Assembly (NCBI GenBank): GCA_021371955.1
Contig: JAJFVD010000015.1
Coordinates: 1 to 64,000, forward strand
Reading direction: 5' to 3'
Length of the DNA stretch: 64,000 nt
From: Bacteroidales bacterium
GTDB taxonomy: Bacteria > Bacteroidota > Bacteroidia > Bacteroidales > UBA932
The position numbers and the translations under genes are program-made. Positions 37,101-45,540 of the stretch are shown in pieces. The stretch's first letter is position 1. The number at the start of each line of letters is the position of its first letter. Below the pieces are notes generated by a model. It worked only from the letters and a program-made list of their open reading frames with translations. It did no database searches and was not told the origin of the DNA.

Positions 37101-37299
37101 GCCTTTTTGTAACATTTTGCTCAATATCCATTGCACTTGCACCGGCGTATGTTGTCATTACAGTTGCCGCATTGAGCTCAATCTTTGGATAAAGGTCAAC
37201 CGAAAGCTTTGAAAACGAAAATAAACCAAGTACTACAATGGCCACAAAAATGAGGGCCGTTGTAACCGGTTTCTTTACTGAACTTTCATATATTTTCAT
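34168..37299 (-). CDS. RND efflux pump inner-membrane permease (HAE1/AcrB family)
   Basis: A 1043-residue proton-driven transporter with twelve spans and two large periplasmic loops. The proton-relay aspartates are in GMVVDDAIVVLENI in the fourth span. The N terminus (SSVKKPVTTALIFVAIVVLG) and the second-half PFAFTGVFIALWL and VGIVVKNGIVLIDY are standard. Substrates are likely lipophilic toxic compounds or drugs; heavy-metal signatures were not seen. It pairs with the adaptor (14 bp upstream) and the TolC homologue. Confidence 0.95.
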   Translation of the reverse strand: MKIYESSVKKPVTTALIFVAIVVLGLFSFSKLSVDLYPKIELNAATVMTTYAGASAMDIEQNVTKRLETSLSTVSDLKRITSTSKDNVSLITVEFEYGTNMDEAVNDIRAVLDMQRNFLPDDCESPVVLKFSSDMMPIAFISAHAGVSSEGLYKILDEKVANPLNRIDGVASTSISGAPQREIQISADPQKMEAYKLSIEQLSNLISMENRNIPAGSIDVGSNTYSVRVDGEFKESEEIQNLIVGSYMGKNIYMKDVATIKDTLKERSTEIYTNGERGATIVVQKQSGSNVVEIADKINAALPGIQKSLPPDVKLEMVLDTSEFIKDSISSLTETVLLAGLFVMIVVLFFLGRWRATFIIILTIPVSLVAAFIYLMVTGNTLNIISLSSLSIAIGMVVDDAIVVLENITTHIERGSKPRDAAIYATNEVAVAVIASTLTIISVFFPLTMVSGLAGIMFKQLGWIVTIIISISVLAALTLTPMLSSIMLKADPKRSKAFQYFYAPIERMLDGLDRVYASGLKWCVNNRFKVMGGALVLFLASLVLVAKVGTDFFPASDNSQIGVTVELPVGTRVEQARKLNTYLFEMWKKKYPEIEILQTSLGQSDGSNVFMSLRTSGTHIITYTARLSKPDKRKRDIFDISDEMRKDLSATPEVYRYTVTPGGSNGMGMGAGGTTLEMDILGYNFEDAESVAKQVSDIMKKTEGLRDVKLSREDYMPQFKVEFDRDKLAMNGITMTSAATVVRNRINGIITTKFREEGEEYDIVVRNDQKYRTTVDDINNILIYNAQGKAVRLSELGNVVENFAPPSIEHLDRERVIKVTGSVYKRSLGDIATEVNAAVAKIDMPPLITASVSGAVEEQQESFADMFTLLGLVILLTYIVMASQFESFRDPFIIMFSLPFAFTGVFIALWLTGTTLSLIALIGAVMLVGIVVKNGIVLIDYINLNKERGASVKRSVISGGKSRLRPVIMTTSTTILGMVPMAMGIGAGSEIWQPMGIAIIGGLTLSTLLTLIVIPTIYTSFHAGDIKRKRKAWAKKINELKAV

Positions 37300-37313
37300 G
37301 TGATACTACTATT

Positions 37314-38339
37314 TTAGAGTGACAGATCGGCACCTGATTCAGTTACCTCAACCTTTGCCTTATCTACGAGGTTATTCATTCCGGCAACAACAACCTTTTG
37401 GCCGTTTTCGATTCCGCTGAGAATCTCGTACTGTGCACCAACGCGGCGTCCGAGCTCAACTTTTGTAAATATTACGGTGTCTCCGTCCAAAACATAAATA
37501 TATTTATCGTTTGTTCCGTGTTGCTTGATTACTGCTTTATCCGGAACAACAACTCTGTTTTTTGCTCCTAACTCAACTTTTGCCCTTGCAAACATTCCGG
37601 GACGAATCTCCATTTTAGGATTGTTTATACTCACCTGAACCTGAAAAGTACGGGAAGCAGCATCAATAGTGGGATAGATGAGACTCACCTTGCCCGGGAA
37701 TTTCTGGCCCTCATAAATGTCGAGAGAAATCTCAACGGGAGTACCAATCTTTACCTTAGGGAAGAACTCCTCCGAGATGCTAATCATAATCTTCACAGGC
37801 TGGAGCTGCATAACAACAAGAATCGGCTGCCCCATTGTAAGGTCTCCGTTGTCGAAGTTCCTTTGGGTAACAACTCCGTCAATTGGAGAGAGCAGTTTAG
37901 TATTCTTGTCCAGGTTGCGGAGACTCTCTTCGGCCACCTTTACCTGTGTATGAATCTGGTCGGACTGTTGTTTTGACACACCGCCAGCAGCATAAAGAGC
38001 ATCAATGCGGGACATGTCTATTTTCAAATTTTCAATCTGAGTCTTGGCGTTGCCATAGTTAAGATTCTCCATCTGAACAAGAAGCTGACCTTTTCTTACC
38101 CTTGTACCAACCTCAACATAAATTTTTTCAATTCTCTGAGAAGCAGAACTTGAAATACTGTTCTTTGCATATGGCTCAATGTTGCCGGTAAACTCGGCAA
38201 TCTGGTTTACCATTTGTGCTTTAGCCTCGGCAACCTTCACCAAAGGAAGAGAAGAGGCCGCCTGATTACTCTCTTTTTTTGAAGTGCAGGCGCCTAAGAA
38301 TAATGCGCCAATTGCAAGAAGTAGTGTTACTTTTTTCAT
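37314..38339 (-). CDS. RND efflux periplasmic adaptor lipoprotein
   Basis: A 341-residue membrane-fusion protein, acylated at Cys18 (GALFLGAC). The lipoyl half-motifs are NIEPYAKNSISSSASQRIEKIYVEVGTRVRKGQLL and LLSPIDGVVTQRNFDNGDL, with a short helical hairpin between them. A beta-barrel (VEISLDIYEGQKFPGKVSLI) and a membrane-proximal domain follow. It links the RND permease with the outer-membrane channel. Confidence 0.95.
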   Translation of the reverse strand: MKKVTLLLAIGALFLGACTSKKESNQAASSLPLVKVAEAKAQMVNQIAEFTGNIEPYAKNSISSSASQRIEKIYVEVGTRVRKGQLLVQMENLNYGNAKTQIENLKIDMSRIDALYAAGGVSKQQSDQIHTQVKVAEESLRNLDKNTKLLSPIDGVVTQRNFDNGDLTMGQPILVVMQLQPVKIMISISEEFFPKVKIGTPVEISLDIYEGQKFPGKVSLIYPTIDAASRTFQVQVSINNPKMEIRPGMFARAKVELGAKNRVVVPDKAVIKQHGTNDKYIYVLDGDTVIFTKVELGRRVGAQYEILSGIENGQKVVVAGMNNLVDKAKVEVTESGADLSL

Positions 38340-38352
38340 ATTATTACAACTG

Positions 38353-39696
38353 TTATTTTTCTAAATTTTCCATTCCTGTAGACTTCTCAAACTCATTTTT
38401 GGCTTTAATGAAATCGAAAAGCGTTTGATTATAATTAAGTTTTGATCTTGTGAGTGCCACTTCCGAGTCGTTTAATTCAAGCACTGTTCCAACACCTGTG
38501 TTAAAGCGCACTTTTGATATTTCGTAACCCTTCTGAGCCTGCTGCACAGCCTCTTTGTCCGATAACAGCTGAACCCCGGCGCGTCTCATTTCATTTACCG
38601 AATTTTGTACAGCCAGCGAAAGGTTCTCCTTAATGAGGTCTCTCTGATATTCCAGCTTCTGAATCCCTGCTTTAGTTTGTTTCTCCTTAAGAGACACAGA
38701 TAATTTGTTAAAAATAGGAACCTGCAGAGACAAACCCACAGCAAACGAATTTGCCCATGGTTTGTTAAATTTGAACTCCTCATTTTGCATCTGCATCTGA
38801 TAGTTTGCAAATCCGGCCAGCACAGGAAGCCTTTGTGAACGAACCAGCTCATAGGTTTTGTTGAGCTTCTCCAGCTGAATGTCCATTGTTTTGAGAGTAC
38901 TGTTCTCATCGACATTTAACTCTCCGTTCCAGTTGTAGTTTGCTATCTGGTCGTTGTAGCCGTCAAAGTCGCCAACTATTTCTATCGGCTGATTTATATT
39001 AACAGACATCAGGACCTTAAGCTGCATCTTTGCAAGTTCAAGTCCGTTCCTTGCCTGGGTGAGGGAAGGGGATATGTTTCTTGCTGCAACATCGGAACGA
39101 ATCTTGTCATATTCACTTGCCATTCCCTGCTCATACATTTTCTTGATATTATCTGCGCTCTCTCTGGCATTTTTGAAACTCTGCTCAAGAACCTCAATCG
39201 ATTTTTGCAGCATTACAACTCCGTAAAAGCTGTTTTTCACCTGCTGAATCAAGTCCAGCTTTGTTGTCCTTGCCGACTCAAGTGCCGATTTTATCTCAAT
39301 TTCCGAGAGCTGTATGTTTTTATACAGGGCCATTGAAAATACAGGCACCTGCAAAGTTCCTGTTATTGAATAACTATTGGTAGAACCAACCTCCATCTTG
39401 CCACCCGGAAAAAAGTCCGAGAAGAAAACAGGTTTCATAATGTTATTTGTGTATTGTGCCGAGGCATTTACTGCCGGCAACAAAGCGTTCCAATTTTCCT
39501 GTTTAAGGTAGTCTACTCTCTGTAACTCAGAGTTGGCCATTTTGATGTTCAGGTTTTCGTTTAGTGCAATTTCGAGTGCATCCCCGATTGTGATCTTAAG
39601 CGTGTCGCCTGCCGGAGCCTGACCTCTGAGCGATGCCGCTGACAATGTGAGACTCAGAATGAGAGCTCCTGTTTTTACGATTCCTAATATTTTCAT
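38353..39696 (-). CDS. TolC family outer-membrane efflux channel
   Basis: A 447-residue outer-membrane factor with signal peptide (MKILGIVKTGALILSLTLS). Two long helical repeats typical of TolC proteins are visible: ALEIALNENLNIKMANSELQ and a second from about 290, with FNTGVGTVLELNDSEVALTRSKLNYNQTLFDFI near the end. Order in the operon is regulator, channel, adaptor, permease, small partner. Confidence 0.94.
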   Translation of the reverse strand: MKILGIVKTGALILSLTLSAASLRGQAPAGDTLKITIGDALEIALNENLNIKMANSELQRVDYLKQENWNALLPAVNASAQYTNNIMKPVFFSDFFPGGKMEVGSTNSYSITGTLQVPVFSMALYKNIQLSEIEIKSALESARTTKLDLIQQVKNSFYGVVMLQKSIEVLEQSFKNARESADNIKKMYEQGMASEYDKIRSDVAARNISPSLTQARNGLELAKMQLKVLMSVNINQPIEIVGDFDGYNDQIANYNWNGELNVDENSTLKTMDIQLEKLNKTYELVRSQRLPVLAGFANYQMQMQNEEFKFNKPWANSFAVGLSLQVPIFNKLSVSLKEKQTKAGIQKLEYQRDLIKENLSLAVQNSVNEMRRAGVQLLSDKEAVQQAQKGYEISKVRFNTGVGTVLELNDSEVALTRSKLNYNQTLFDFIKAKNEFEKSTGMENLEK

Positions 39697-39716
39697 ATGT
39701 AAAATTAATATGTACC

Positions 39717-40331
39717 TTACTTATTATCTTCTTTATTCATATAGCTGTCTATTAGCTCAATACCCTTCTGAGTGGAAATGCCTCTGAAATAAAATACAAC
39801 CGACTCCCGGAACATATCCTTTCTTGGAACATCTTTCGTCGGAAAAATTTCAGAATTTTCTAAGGCACTTGACACTTCAATTAAAATTTTCGCAACAAGC
39901 TCTTTGTTTATATCCTTTAGAAAAAATCCTTCTTTTTGTCCTCTTGCAAGGAATTCAGTTGTCTTTTCCTTGTGAAACTCAACAAATCTTCCGTATGTTT
40001 TCTTATAAATTTCCGGATAGAATTTTTTTAGTTCAAAAAAGAAATTGATTCTGAGATTTACCATCATATCGGACTGATTTTCATGGAAAAACCTAACCAT
40101 TTCCATTACATTCTCCGATTCTTCGATTGCTTTTTGGGTGCAATATCTCATTTTGTTCTCCAGAAAAACCAGGCACTCTTCCAGTAAAGTTGACTTATCA
40201 CTGAACTGTTCGTATAAAGTTCTCTTGGATATGCCATTTTCCGAAGCAATCTCATCCATGGTAACGGATTTGAAGCCACGGTGAAAAAACATATCCATTG
40301 AATTTTCTATTATTCTCTCTCTAAGCTCCAT
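39717..40331 (-). CDS. TetR family transcriptional repressor
   Basis: A 204-residue regulator. The N-terminal helix-turn-helix is MFFHRGFKSVTMDEIASENGISKRTLYEQF, followed by a helical ligand domain. It is the first gene of the efflux operon and probably represses it from the promoter just upstream, being released by a pump substrate. The effector is not known. Confidence 0.92.
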   Translation of the reverse strand: MELRERIIENSMDMFFHRGFKSVTMDEIASENGISKRTLYEQFSDKSTLLEECLVFLENKMRYCTQKAIEESENVMEMVRFFHENQSDMMVNLRINFFFELKKFYPEIYKKTYGRFVEFHKEKTTEFLARGQKEGFFLKDINKELVAKILIEVSSALENSEIFPTKDVPRKDMFRESVVFYFRGISTQKGIELIDSYMNKEDNK

Positions 40332-40356
40332 CTGTTTTTTATATTCTTTAGGGCGG

Positions 40357-40388
40357 CAAAAGTAATTATAGAAAACTTAAAAAACAAA
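40357..40388 (-). promoter_or_regulatory. Promoter of the TetR-efflux operon
   Basis: On the minus strand TTTG (40385-40388), a 20-bp spacer and TACTTTTG (40357-40364) fit the Bacteroidetes TTTG-N19/21-TAnnTTTG promoter exactly. The -7 box ends 25 bp before the tetR ATG. Confidence 0.75.
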
Positions 40389-40430
40389 AAAAGTTTTTAT
40401 ATTTTTATTATCCGATTAATAATTACTTGT

Positions 40431-40438
40431 TAAATTTG
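40431..40438 (+). promoter_or_regulatory. -7 box for kbl
   Basis: TAAATTTG fits TAnnTTTG, 39 bp before the kbl ATG, back-to-back with the efflux operon promoter. No good -33 element. Confidence 0.4.
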
Positions 40439-40477
40439 TAATCAGGCAGTAATAAGTCTAACTAATCAAATACATAT

Positions 40478-41671
40478 ATGTACAATAATTTTAAGGATTT
40501 TCTCCAGACGGAGCTTGGCAGCATTGAGTCTGCAGGCCTTTTTAAGAGAGAGAGGGTAATAACAACGGCACAACAGGCTGCCATTAAAGTGAGCACAGGA
40601 CAAGAAGTACTTAATTTTTGCGCAAACAACTATCTCGGACTTTCCAACAGCCCTGTATTAATCAAGGCTGCAAAGGAGGCTCTGGATACAAGAGGCTTTG
40701 GTATGTCAAGCGTAAGATTCATTTGCGGAACTCAGGATTTGCATCTGGAACTGGAAAAGAAAATTTCCGAATTTTTCGGGACAGAGGATGCTATTCTTTA
40801 CGCAGCATGCTTTGATGCAAACGGAGGAGTTTTTGAACCGCTTCTTGGCGAAGAGGACGCAATCATTTCCGATGCCCTCAACCACGCATCAATTATAGAT
40901 GGCGTGAGACTATGCAAGGCTCAGAGATACCGTTATGCCAATGCAAACATGGATGAACTGGAAAACTGCCTTAAACTTGCTCAGGCGCAAAGATTCCGTC
41001 TTATTGTTACAGACGGAGTGTTCTCAATGGACGGCAACGTCCCTCCTCTTGACAGGATTTATGAACTCGCCTCTAAATACAACGCAATGATTATGGTGGA
41101 CGAGTCGCACTCCGCAGGTGTTGTGGGAAACACAGGAAGAGGTGCCACAGAACTCTACAACCTTAAGGGTAAAATTGAAATTATAACCGGTACGCTTGGT
41201 AAAGCATTTGGAGGAGCAATCGGAGGATTTACAACCGGTAAAAAAGAGATTATTGCCATGCTTCGCCAGAGATCAAGGCCATACCTGTTCTCCAATTCTA
41301 TCCCGCCAATGGTTGCCGCATCGGGGATTGCAATGTTTGATATGATGTCAAAGACCAATGAGCTACAGGATAAACTTCATGCCAATACAGCATATTTCAC
41401 AAAGAAAATGTTAGCTGCCGGGTTTGACATAAAGCCAACACAGTCGGCTATTTGCGCAGTTATGCTCTATGATGCAAAACTTTCGCAGGAGTTTGCAGCA
41501 AAAATGCTGGAAGAGGGAATTTATGTTACAGGATTCTATTTCCCTGTGGTGCCAAAAGATCAGGCCCGGATCCGGGTTCAAATAAGCGCCGGTCACGAGC
41601 CTGAACATCTTGATAAAGCTGTTGCCGCATTTATAAAAGTTGGCAAAGAGCTTGGGGTAATCAAAGGTTAA
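40478..41671 (+). CDS. kbl: Glycine C-acetyltransferase (2-amino-3-ketobutyrate CoA ligase)
   Basis: A 397-residue PLP enzyme of the alpha-oxoamine synthase family, splitting 2-amino-3-oxobutyrate into glycine and acetyl-CoA in threonine breakdown. The Schiff-base lysine is Lys242 in GTLGKAFGGAIGG. NNYLGLSN, GFGMSSVRFICGTQ, ALNHASIIDGVRLCKA and MVDESHSAG are diagnostic for Kbl. Threonine dehydrogenase, its usual partner, is not adjacent. Confidence 0.95.
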   Translation: MYNNFKDFLQTELGSIESAGLFKRERVITTAQQAAIKVSTGQEVLNFCANNYLGLSNSPVLIKAAKEALDTRGFGMSSVRFICGTQDLHLELEKKISEFFGTEDAILYAACFDANGGVFEPLLGEEDAIISDALNHASIIDGVRLCKAQRYRYANANMDELENCLKLAQAQRFRLIVTDGVFSMDGNVPPLDRIYELASKYNAMIMVDESHSAGVVGNTGRGATELYNLKGKIEIITGTLGKAFGGAIGGFTTGKKEIIAMLRQRSRPYLFSNSIPPMVAASGIAMFDMMSKTNELQDKLHANTAYFTKKMLAAGFDIKPTQSAICAVMLYDAKLSQEFAAKMLEEGIYVTGFYFPVVPKDQARIRVQISAGHEPEHLDKAVAAFIKVGKELGVIKG

Positions 41672-43269
41672 TCATTATCCGAGTCGTGGTACCACCCGCG
41701 GTTCCAATTCCAGTTCCGCCTGTGGTTCCTGTTCCAGTCGTCTTCATTGCCCCAGCACCAGTCCCATCCGCTGTGTATGCGCATGTTGGCATCAAAGGCA
41801 AATTTTACAGGCTCCTGAACGATAACCTTTACACTGTCCGGAATATAAAGCGCAATCGTTTTATTGGTTCCATCCCATTTGTTGGTTTTATTATACACAT
41901 CGGGGTGAATTGTTAAAAGAGAATCTGTCAGCTCAAAAGCAGGCAGATTTTTTTGTGCCTTAATCATAGCCTCTCCGCTTGTATATGCAAAAGCCTGGGT
42001 TCTCAAATTGAGGGACCTTGCCTCATCGCCACTCTGTCTTACAATTCTCACTTTTGGGAAAGCCACGAATTTCCTGTCGGCTCCGCTTTCGTCCACCCAG
42101 AAAAGAGTCATATCCGATTCGTCTCCTTCCATCATTACCTTGGTTTGAGGCATTGCTGTTGCAGAAGCAAGTTTTATATATATAGTATCGCTTTTGCTAA
42201 GCATAGGAACGTCTGAAACCTCGCGGCCCTGCTGGAAGTATGGTCTTGCAGCCTTAACCGATAGTGTTGCAGCAGCAAAACCTGAAATAATCCAAAGTAT
42301 AACTATAATTAAACCAGGGCGGAATTTTGATTTTTTAAAATCAAACAGCATCTGAATACCTCCATACAGCATACCAATGAGAGGAAGAAAGAAGAATGCG
42401 AGTGCCGATATTTTAAGCCAGATAGTACTGTTGATTCCAAGTTGTACATAATCAAGAATATCCAGAGGAATAAAGCCCTTAAATATTTCTGCTCCAAGGA
42501 ACATGAAGGATAGCATAAGTATTCCCGATACCGAAAATATGATAAAGAATATCGCTATTATTTTTACAATTACCCTGAAAAAATCATTTAATACGGGAGC
42601 TGAATTTCTCCCGGCACTTCTGATGTTTCGTCCCATATTATTCATTCCGTTTTCTACATTTCGCTGGATATTTGACAAATCCGGTTTTTGACCGCGCATT
42701 GCAAATTTTTGCTCCATTGTTTTAGCTTCAGGTATGGCAATCCATAAAATAATATAGACTATTGTTATAAACGAACCGCCAAAGAAGTGGAGATTTACGA
42801 AAGGAGGTATGAACAGATGGGGAATTGCCGAGAAGAACAGCAATACAAGGAAAATTATACGCACGATGGCAATGTCGATATTGAAATACGAAGCCAGCCC
42901 CGAGCATACTCCGCCAATCATTTTATGATCCGGATCCCTGTAGACTCTCTTTGGAGCCGAACTCTGCTGAGCAGATGCCGAAGAGTACGATCCGGTTGCC
43001 GAATCGGCCTCCTGATCTATATCGTCCGGTCTTCCTAAAATACCAATTACCTCTTTGACAACCGGTAATGTAACCATTGCATCTTTGCCTGCTTTTTCAA
43101 TAAAAAGCTCAGACATTCTCTCTTCGATGCCTTCGATTATTTCATTGCCGTTTTGTTTTGCCCTGTAATGGTCGTTCAGTTCTTCCAGATAACCCTTAAG
43201 AACCAGATACCCATCCTCTTCAATTGTGAAGGCGATGTTGCCAATACTTACTTTAACAACCTTTTTCAT
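41668..43269 (-). CDS. Large PspC-domain membrane protein
   Basis: A 533-residue membrane protein. Residues 1-80 form a small helical domain (VKVSIGNIAFTIEEDGYLVLKGYLEELN, IEGIEERMSELF) shared with the smaller PspC protein upstream. The PspC domain at about 108-180 has RVYRDPDHKMIGGVCSGLASYFNID. Four or so further spans follow, then an extracytoplasmic beta-rich tail ending in an Asn/Trp/Arg-rich stretch. PspC proteins signal membrane stress in proteobacteria; here, with PadR, a stress-sensing role is inferred. The stop overlaps the kbl end by 4 bp. Confidence 0.85.
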   Translation of the reverse strand: MKKVVKVSIGNIAFTIEEDGYLVLKGYLEELNDHYRAKQNGNEIIEGIEERMSELFIEKAGKDAMVTLPVVKEVIGILGRPDDIDQEADSATGSYSSASAQQSSAPKRVYRDPDHKMIGGVCSGLASYFNIDIAIVRIIFLVLLFFSAIPHLFIPPFVNLHFFGGSFITIVYIILWIAIPEAKTMEQKFAMRGQKPDLSNIQRNVENGMNNMGRNIRSAGRNSAPVLNDFFRVIVKIIAIFFIIFSVSGILMLSFMFLGAEIFKGFIPLDILDYVQLGINSTIWLKISALAFFFLPLIGMLYGGIQMLFDFKKSKFRPGLIIVILWIISGFAAATLSVKAARPYFQQGREVSDVPMLSKSDTIYIKLASATAMPQTKVMMEGDESDMTLFWVDESGADRKFVAFPKVRIVRQSGDEARSLNLRTQAFAYTSGEAMIKAQKNLPAFELTDSLLTIHPDVYNKTNKWDGTNKTIALYIPDSVKVIVQEPVKFAFDANMRIHSGWDWCWGNEDDWNRNHRRNWNWNRGWYHDSDND

Positions 43270-43273
43270 ATTA

Positions 43274-43615
43274 TTATAACTTATTATTTCTAATCAGATC
43301 GATTGTTTGTACAAGCTCTTTCCAGGCACTGTCCATTTCGGCAAGCAGTTCCTTTCCTTTGTCTGTAATTGAATAGTACTTTCTTGGCGGCCCCTGTGGA
43401 GACTCCTCCCAGCGGTAGCTCAAGAGACCCTGGTTTTTCTGTCTGGTTAAAAGGGGATAAAGTGTACCCTCGACCACTATCATTTTTGCATTCTTCAACT
43501 CCTCAATGAGGGAAGAAGCGTATGCGTCGTTGTTGTTGAGTATGCTCAGTATGCAATACTCAAGAACACCCTTGCGCATTTGTGATTTTACATTATCTGT
43601 ATTAATATCTGTCAT
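43274..43615 (-). CDS. PadR family transcriptional regulator
   Basis: A 113-residue winged-helix regulator. QMRKGVLEYCILSILNNND, YASSLIEELKNA, VVEGTLYPLLTRQKNQGLLSYRW and GPPRKYYSITDKGKELL are the classic PadR pattern, followed by a short dimerisation helix. It lies between two PspC genes with gaps of 4 and 8 bp, so it very likely regulates them. Confidence 0.93.
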   Translation of the reverse strand: MTDINTDNVKSQMRKGVLEYCILSILNNNDAYASSLIEELKNAKMIVVEGTLYPLLTRQKNQGLLSYRWEESPQGPPRKYYSITDKGKELLAEMDSAWKELVQTIDLIRNNKL

Positions 43616-43623
43616 GGCTGTTT

Positions 43624-44199
43624 CTATTTAATCGTTGAAAACTTCCTGAGGTTCTCTGCTGTTACCGGAATACCTCTCATTTCGCATTTTTGTGCTGCAG
43701 TATATGCAGCAGGGGCTATAATCCAGAATATGATATATGCCCAAAAACCAATACCTCCCATAAATAATGTAAGTATAAATATTATTCTCATTAAAGTAAC
43801 GTCCAGATTGAGGTAGAGTGCAAACCCGCTGCAAACGCCCCCGATTATTTTATTATCCGGATCTCTGAAAAGTTTCTTAGCAAGAGGTTGCGTATTTGCC
43901 TCTGCAGATGCTGCCCCGGCCGAAGTGAAGTTTTCGTCCATTGTTCCGCCGTCCGGCATTCCCAATTGTGAAATGATTTTGTTTACAATTGTAATATTAA
44001 CCACATCGCCCCTGCTGCCAAGAGCTTCCGTGAATAGCTCGGCGATTCTCTGTTCGAGATCGTCCATAATGTCTCCGGTTTCGAAACCGAGACCGGTTTT
44101 CTCCCTGAACCTTACCAGGTACTGATCCAGTTTTTGATAGGCATCTTCATCAATTACGAATGTTCTTCCGCCTATACCTACATTTACAACTTTTTTCAT
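43624..44199 (-). CDS. Small PspC-domain protein
   Basis: A 191-residue protein with the same N-terminal helical domain as the larger PspC protein (VNVGIGGRTFVIDEDAYQKLDQYLVRF, DLEQRIAELFTEALG) and a PspC domain from about 108 (KLFRDPDNKIIGGVCSGFALYLNLD) with two spans. It ends soon after, without the beta-rich tail of its relative. The shared N-terminal domain suggests duplication. First gene of the PspC-PadR-PspC unit; TATATTTG upstream may be its -7 box. Confidence 0.87.
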   Translation of the reverse strand: MKKVVNVGIGGRTFVIDEDAYQKLDQYLVRFREKTGLGFETGDIMDDLEQRIAELFTEALGSRGDVVNITIVNKIISQLGMPDGGTMDENFTSAGAASAEANTQPLAKKLFRDPDNKIIGGVCSGFALYLNLDVTLMRIIFILTLFMGGIGFWAYIIFWIIAPAAYTAAQKCEMRGIPVTAENLRKFSTIK

Positions 44200-44291
44200 T
44201 TTAAAAATACTTAATATTGTTTAGAATTTGGTATTGCAAATATATGTATAAATATTTATACCTTGTATCACATAGTAGTAAATATTTTCAC

Positions 44292-44321
44292 AAAAAAAGC
44301 CCGTTACTTTCGTAACGAGCT
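44292..44321 (-). terminator. Terminator after secG
   Basis: On the minus strand a 10-bp stem (AGCTCGTTAC with GTAACGGGCT, one G-U) and GAAA loop are followed by seven T. It lies 26 bp after the secG stop. Confidence 0.85.
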
Positions 44322-44346
44322 GATATATTGCTAAATAATTTTTAAA

Positions 44347-44784
44347 TTATTTTTTTGTTTCTTGTTTGGAAGTTACCGGAGCGGCCTGCTGAGGTGTTGT
44401 TTTTGCCCCTTGTTGAGTTGTTGTCTGGGCAGGAGCCGGAGTTGTCTGAGCAGGAGCGGCTGTAGTTTGAGCAGGAGTTGTGGTTGGAAATTCCGGTTGT
44501 CCCTGAACAGGTGCAGTCTTTTCAATCCTTTCCTGAATAGAATTTTGTTTCATAGTGTTGCCAGTAGAAACAAAAGATGTTGCCAAAACGCAAAGAACAA
44601 TTATTGTTATGGCCAGAGTCCATGTAGCCTTTTCAAGGAAGTCAGCTGTCTGACGAACGCCGAAAGTCTGATTGCCGGATGCGAAGTTAGCAGCGAGTCC
44701 GCCACCCTTCGAATTTTGCACTAATACTACTATTGTCAGTAAAATACTTGCAATTACAATGAGAATGGATATTGCGATATACAT
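44347..44784 (-). CDS. secG: Preprotein translocase subunit SecG
   Basis: A 145-residue translocon subunit with two spans: about 2-22 and 51-72. The linker VQNSKGGGLAANFASGNQTFGVRQTADFLEKATW is the conserved SecG loop. A Pro/Gln/Thr/Ala-rich tail of about 55 residues (repeats of PAQTT) extends beyond the usual length and is probably disordered. It is the last gene of the sigma-54 activator-lptE-TPR-secG cluster. Confidence 0.93.
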   Translation of the reverse strand: MYIAISILIVIASILLTIVVLVQNSKGGGLAANFASGNQTFGVRQTADFLEKATWTLAITIIVLCVLATSFVSTGNTMKQNSIQERIEKTAPVQGQPEFPTTTPAQTTAAPAQTTPAPAQTTTQQGAKTTPQQAAPVTSKQETKK

Positions 44785-44789
44785 ATTAA

Positions 44790-45539
44790 TTATGTGTTGT
44801 GTTTGGTCTTTAACTCTTTAACAAGGGTCGCAAAGTAAGCACTTTTTTCCGGATATAACAAAATAAGTTTTGCATAAACATCTAATGCTCTTTTGTAAAA
44901 CCCTTGACTGGTATATATTTTAGCAAGCGTTTCGGTATAAAAGCCCGAATCGTCAAAAAGTTCCGATGCATCTATTTCTGCCGGATCAAACGTCACCGGA
45001 CACTCTCTTGATGTTATTGAAGCGCGGAGGAGGGATGGCTTTTCTACAATAAATCTGTCCAGCGGCATCTCACTGTCCAGTTCAATTGTCTCAAAATCAT
45101 TTCTGGAGAAATAATCTCCACCTGCAATTATTACTTTGTGCGGCTGCTCTTTCGAGTCATCAATGTCAAAAATAAATTCAAAGTCGTTTTCATCTGCAAC
45201 TGAAAAACTCTCCGCATCATCTTTTGCGGGAGAATCCTGTAAATCATCAATGCGATTTAATTCATCTGATGGTTTTTCATCAATTTGCAGGTTATCGTCT
45301 TCTTCCCGAAAGGCAACTCCTCTCTCAAATTTAAAGACACTCTTTTTGGGTACAGCAGGAAATGCAATGTCGTAGAGCCTGCTGCGGGAATAGAGATATG
45401 CAGCGGCCTTATTAAGGTATGCATCCCTCTGCTCTTCTCCCAGCTCCGAAAGCCCTTTGAAAAGTTCAAGGTGCGCATGAGAGTACCATGGATACTTCTC
45501 AATTGTCTGTTCTATTGCTGAAAGGTCAATGTCTTTCAT
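44790..45539 (-). CDS. Conserved acidic protein with C-terminal TPR-like helices
   Basis: A 249-residue cytosolic protein of unknown function. The N-terminal 60 residues are helical (IEQTIEKYPWYSHAHLELFKGLSELG). An acidic, disordered middle (about 75-190, rich in Asp and Glu) and a C-terminal helix pair (YTETLAKIYTSQGFYKRALDVYAKLILLYPEKSAYF) resembling one TPR unit follow. Its place between lptE and secG is kept in many Bacteroidetes, but no role is established. Confidence 0.8.
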   Translation of the reverse strand: MKDIDLSAIEQTIEKYPWYSHAHLELFKGLSELGEEQRDAYLNKAAAYLYSRSRLYDIAFPAVPKKSVFKFERGVAFREEDDNLQIDEKPSDELNRIDDLQDSPAKDDAESFSVADENDFEFIFDIDDSKEQPHKVIIAGGDYFSRNDFETIELDSEMPLDRFIVEKPSLLRASITSRECPVTFDPAEIDASELFDDSGFYTETLAKIYTSQGFYKRALDVYAKLILLYPEKSAYFATLVKELKTKHNT

Positions 45540-45540
45540 T

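Noticed and set aside
40411-40447. TetR operator in GATTA...TAATC between tetR and kbl
   Set aside because: The inverted repeat is short, AT-rich and imperfect; chance occurrence cannot be excluded.
44347-44784. PAQTT-rich tail of SecG as a frameshift product
   Set aside because: The tail is in frame, compositionally typical of disordered ends in Bacteroidetes SecG, and ends before a good terminator.
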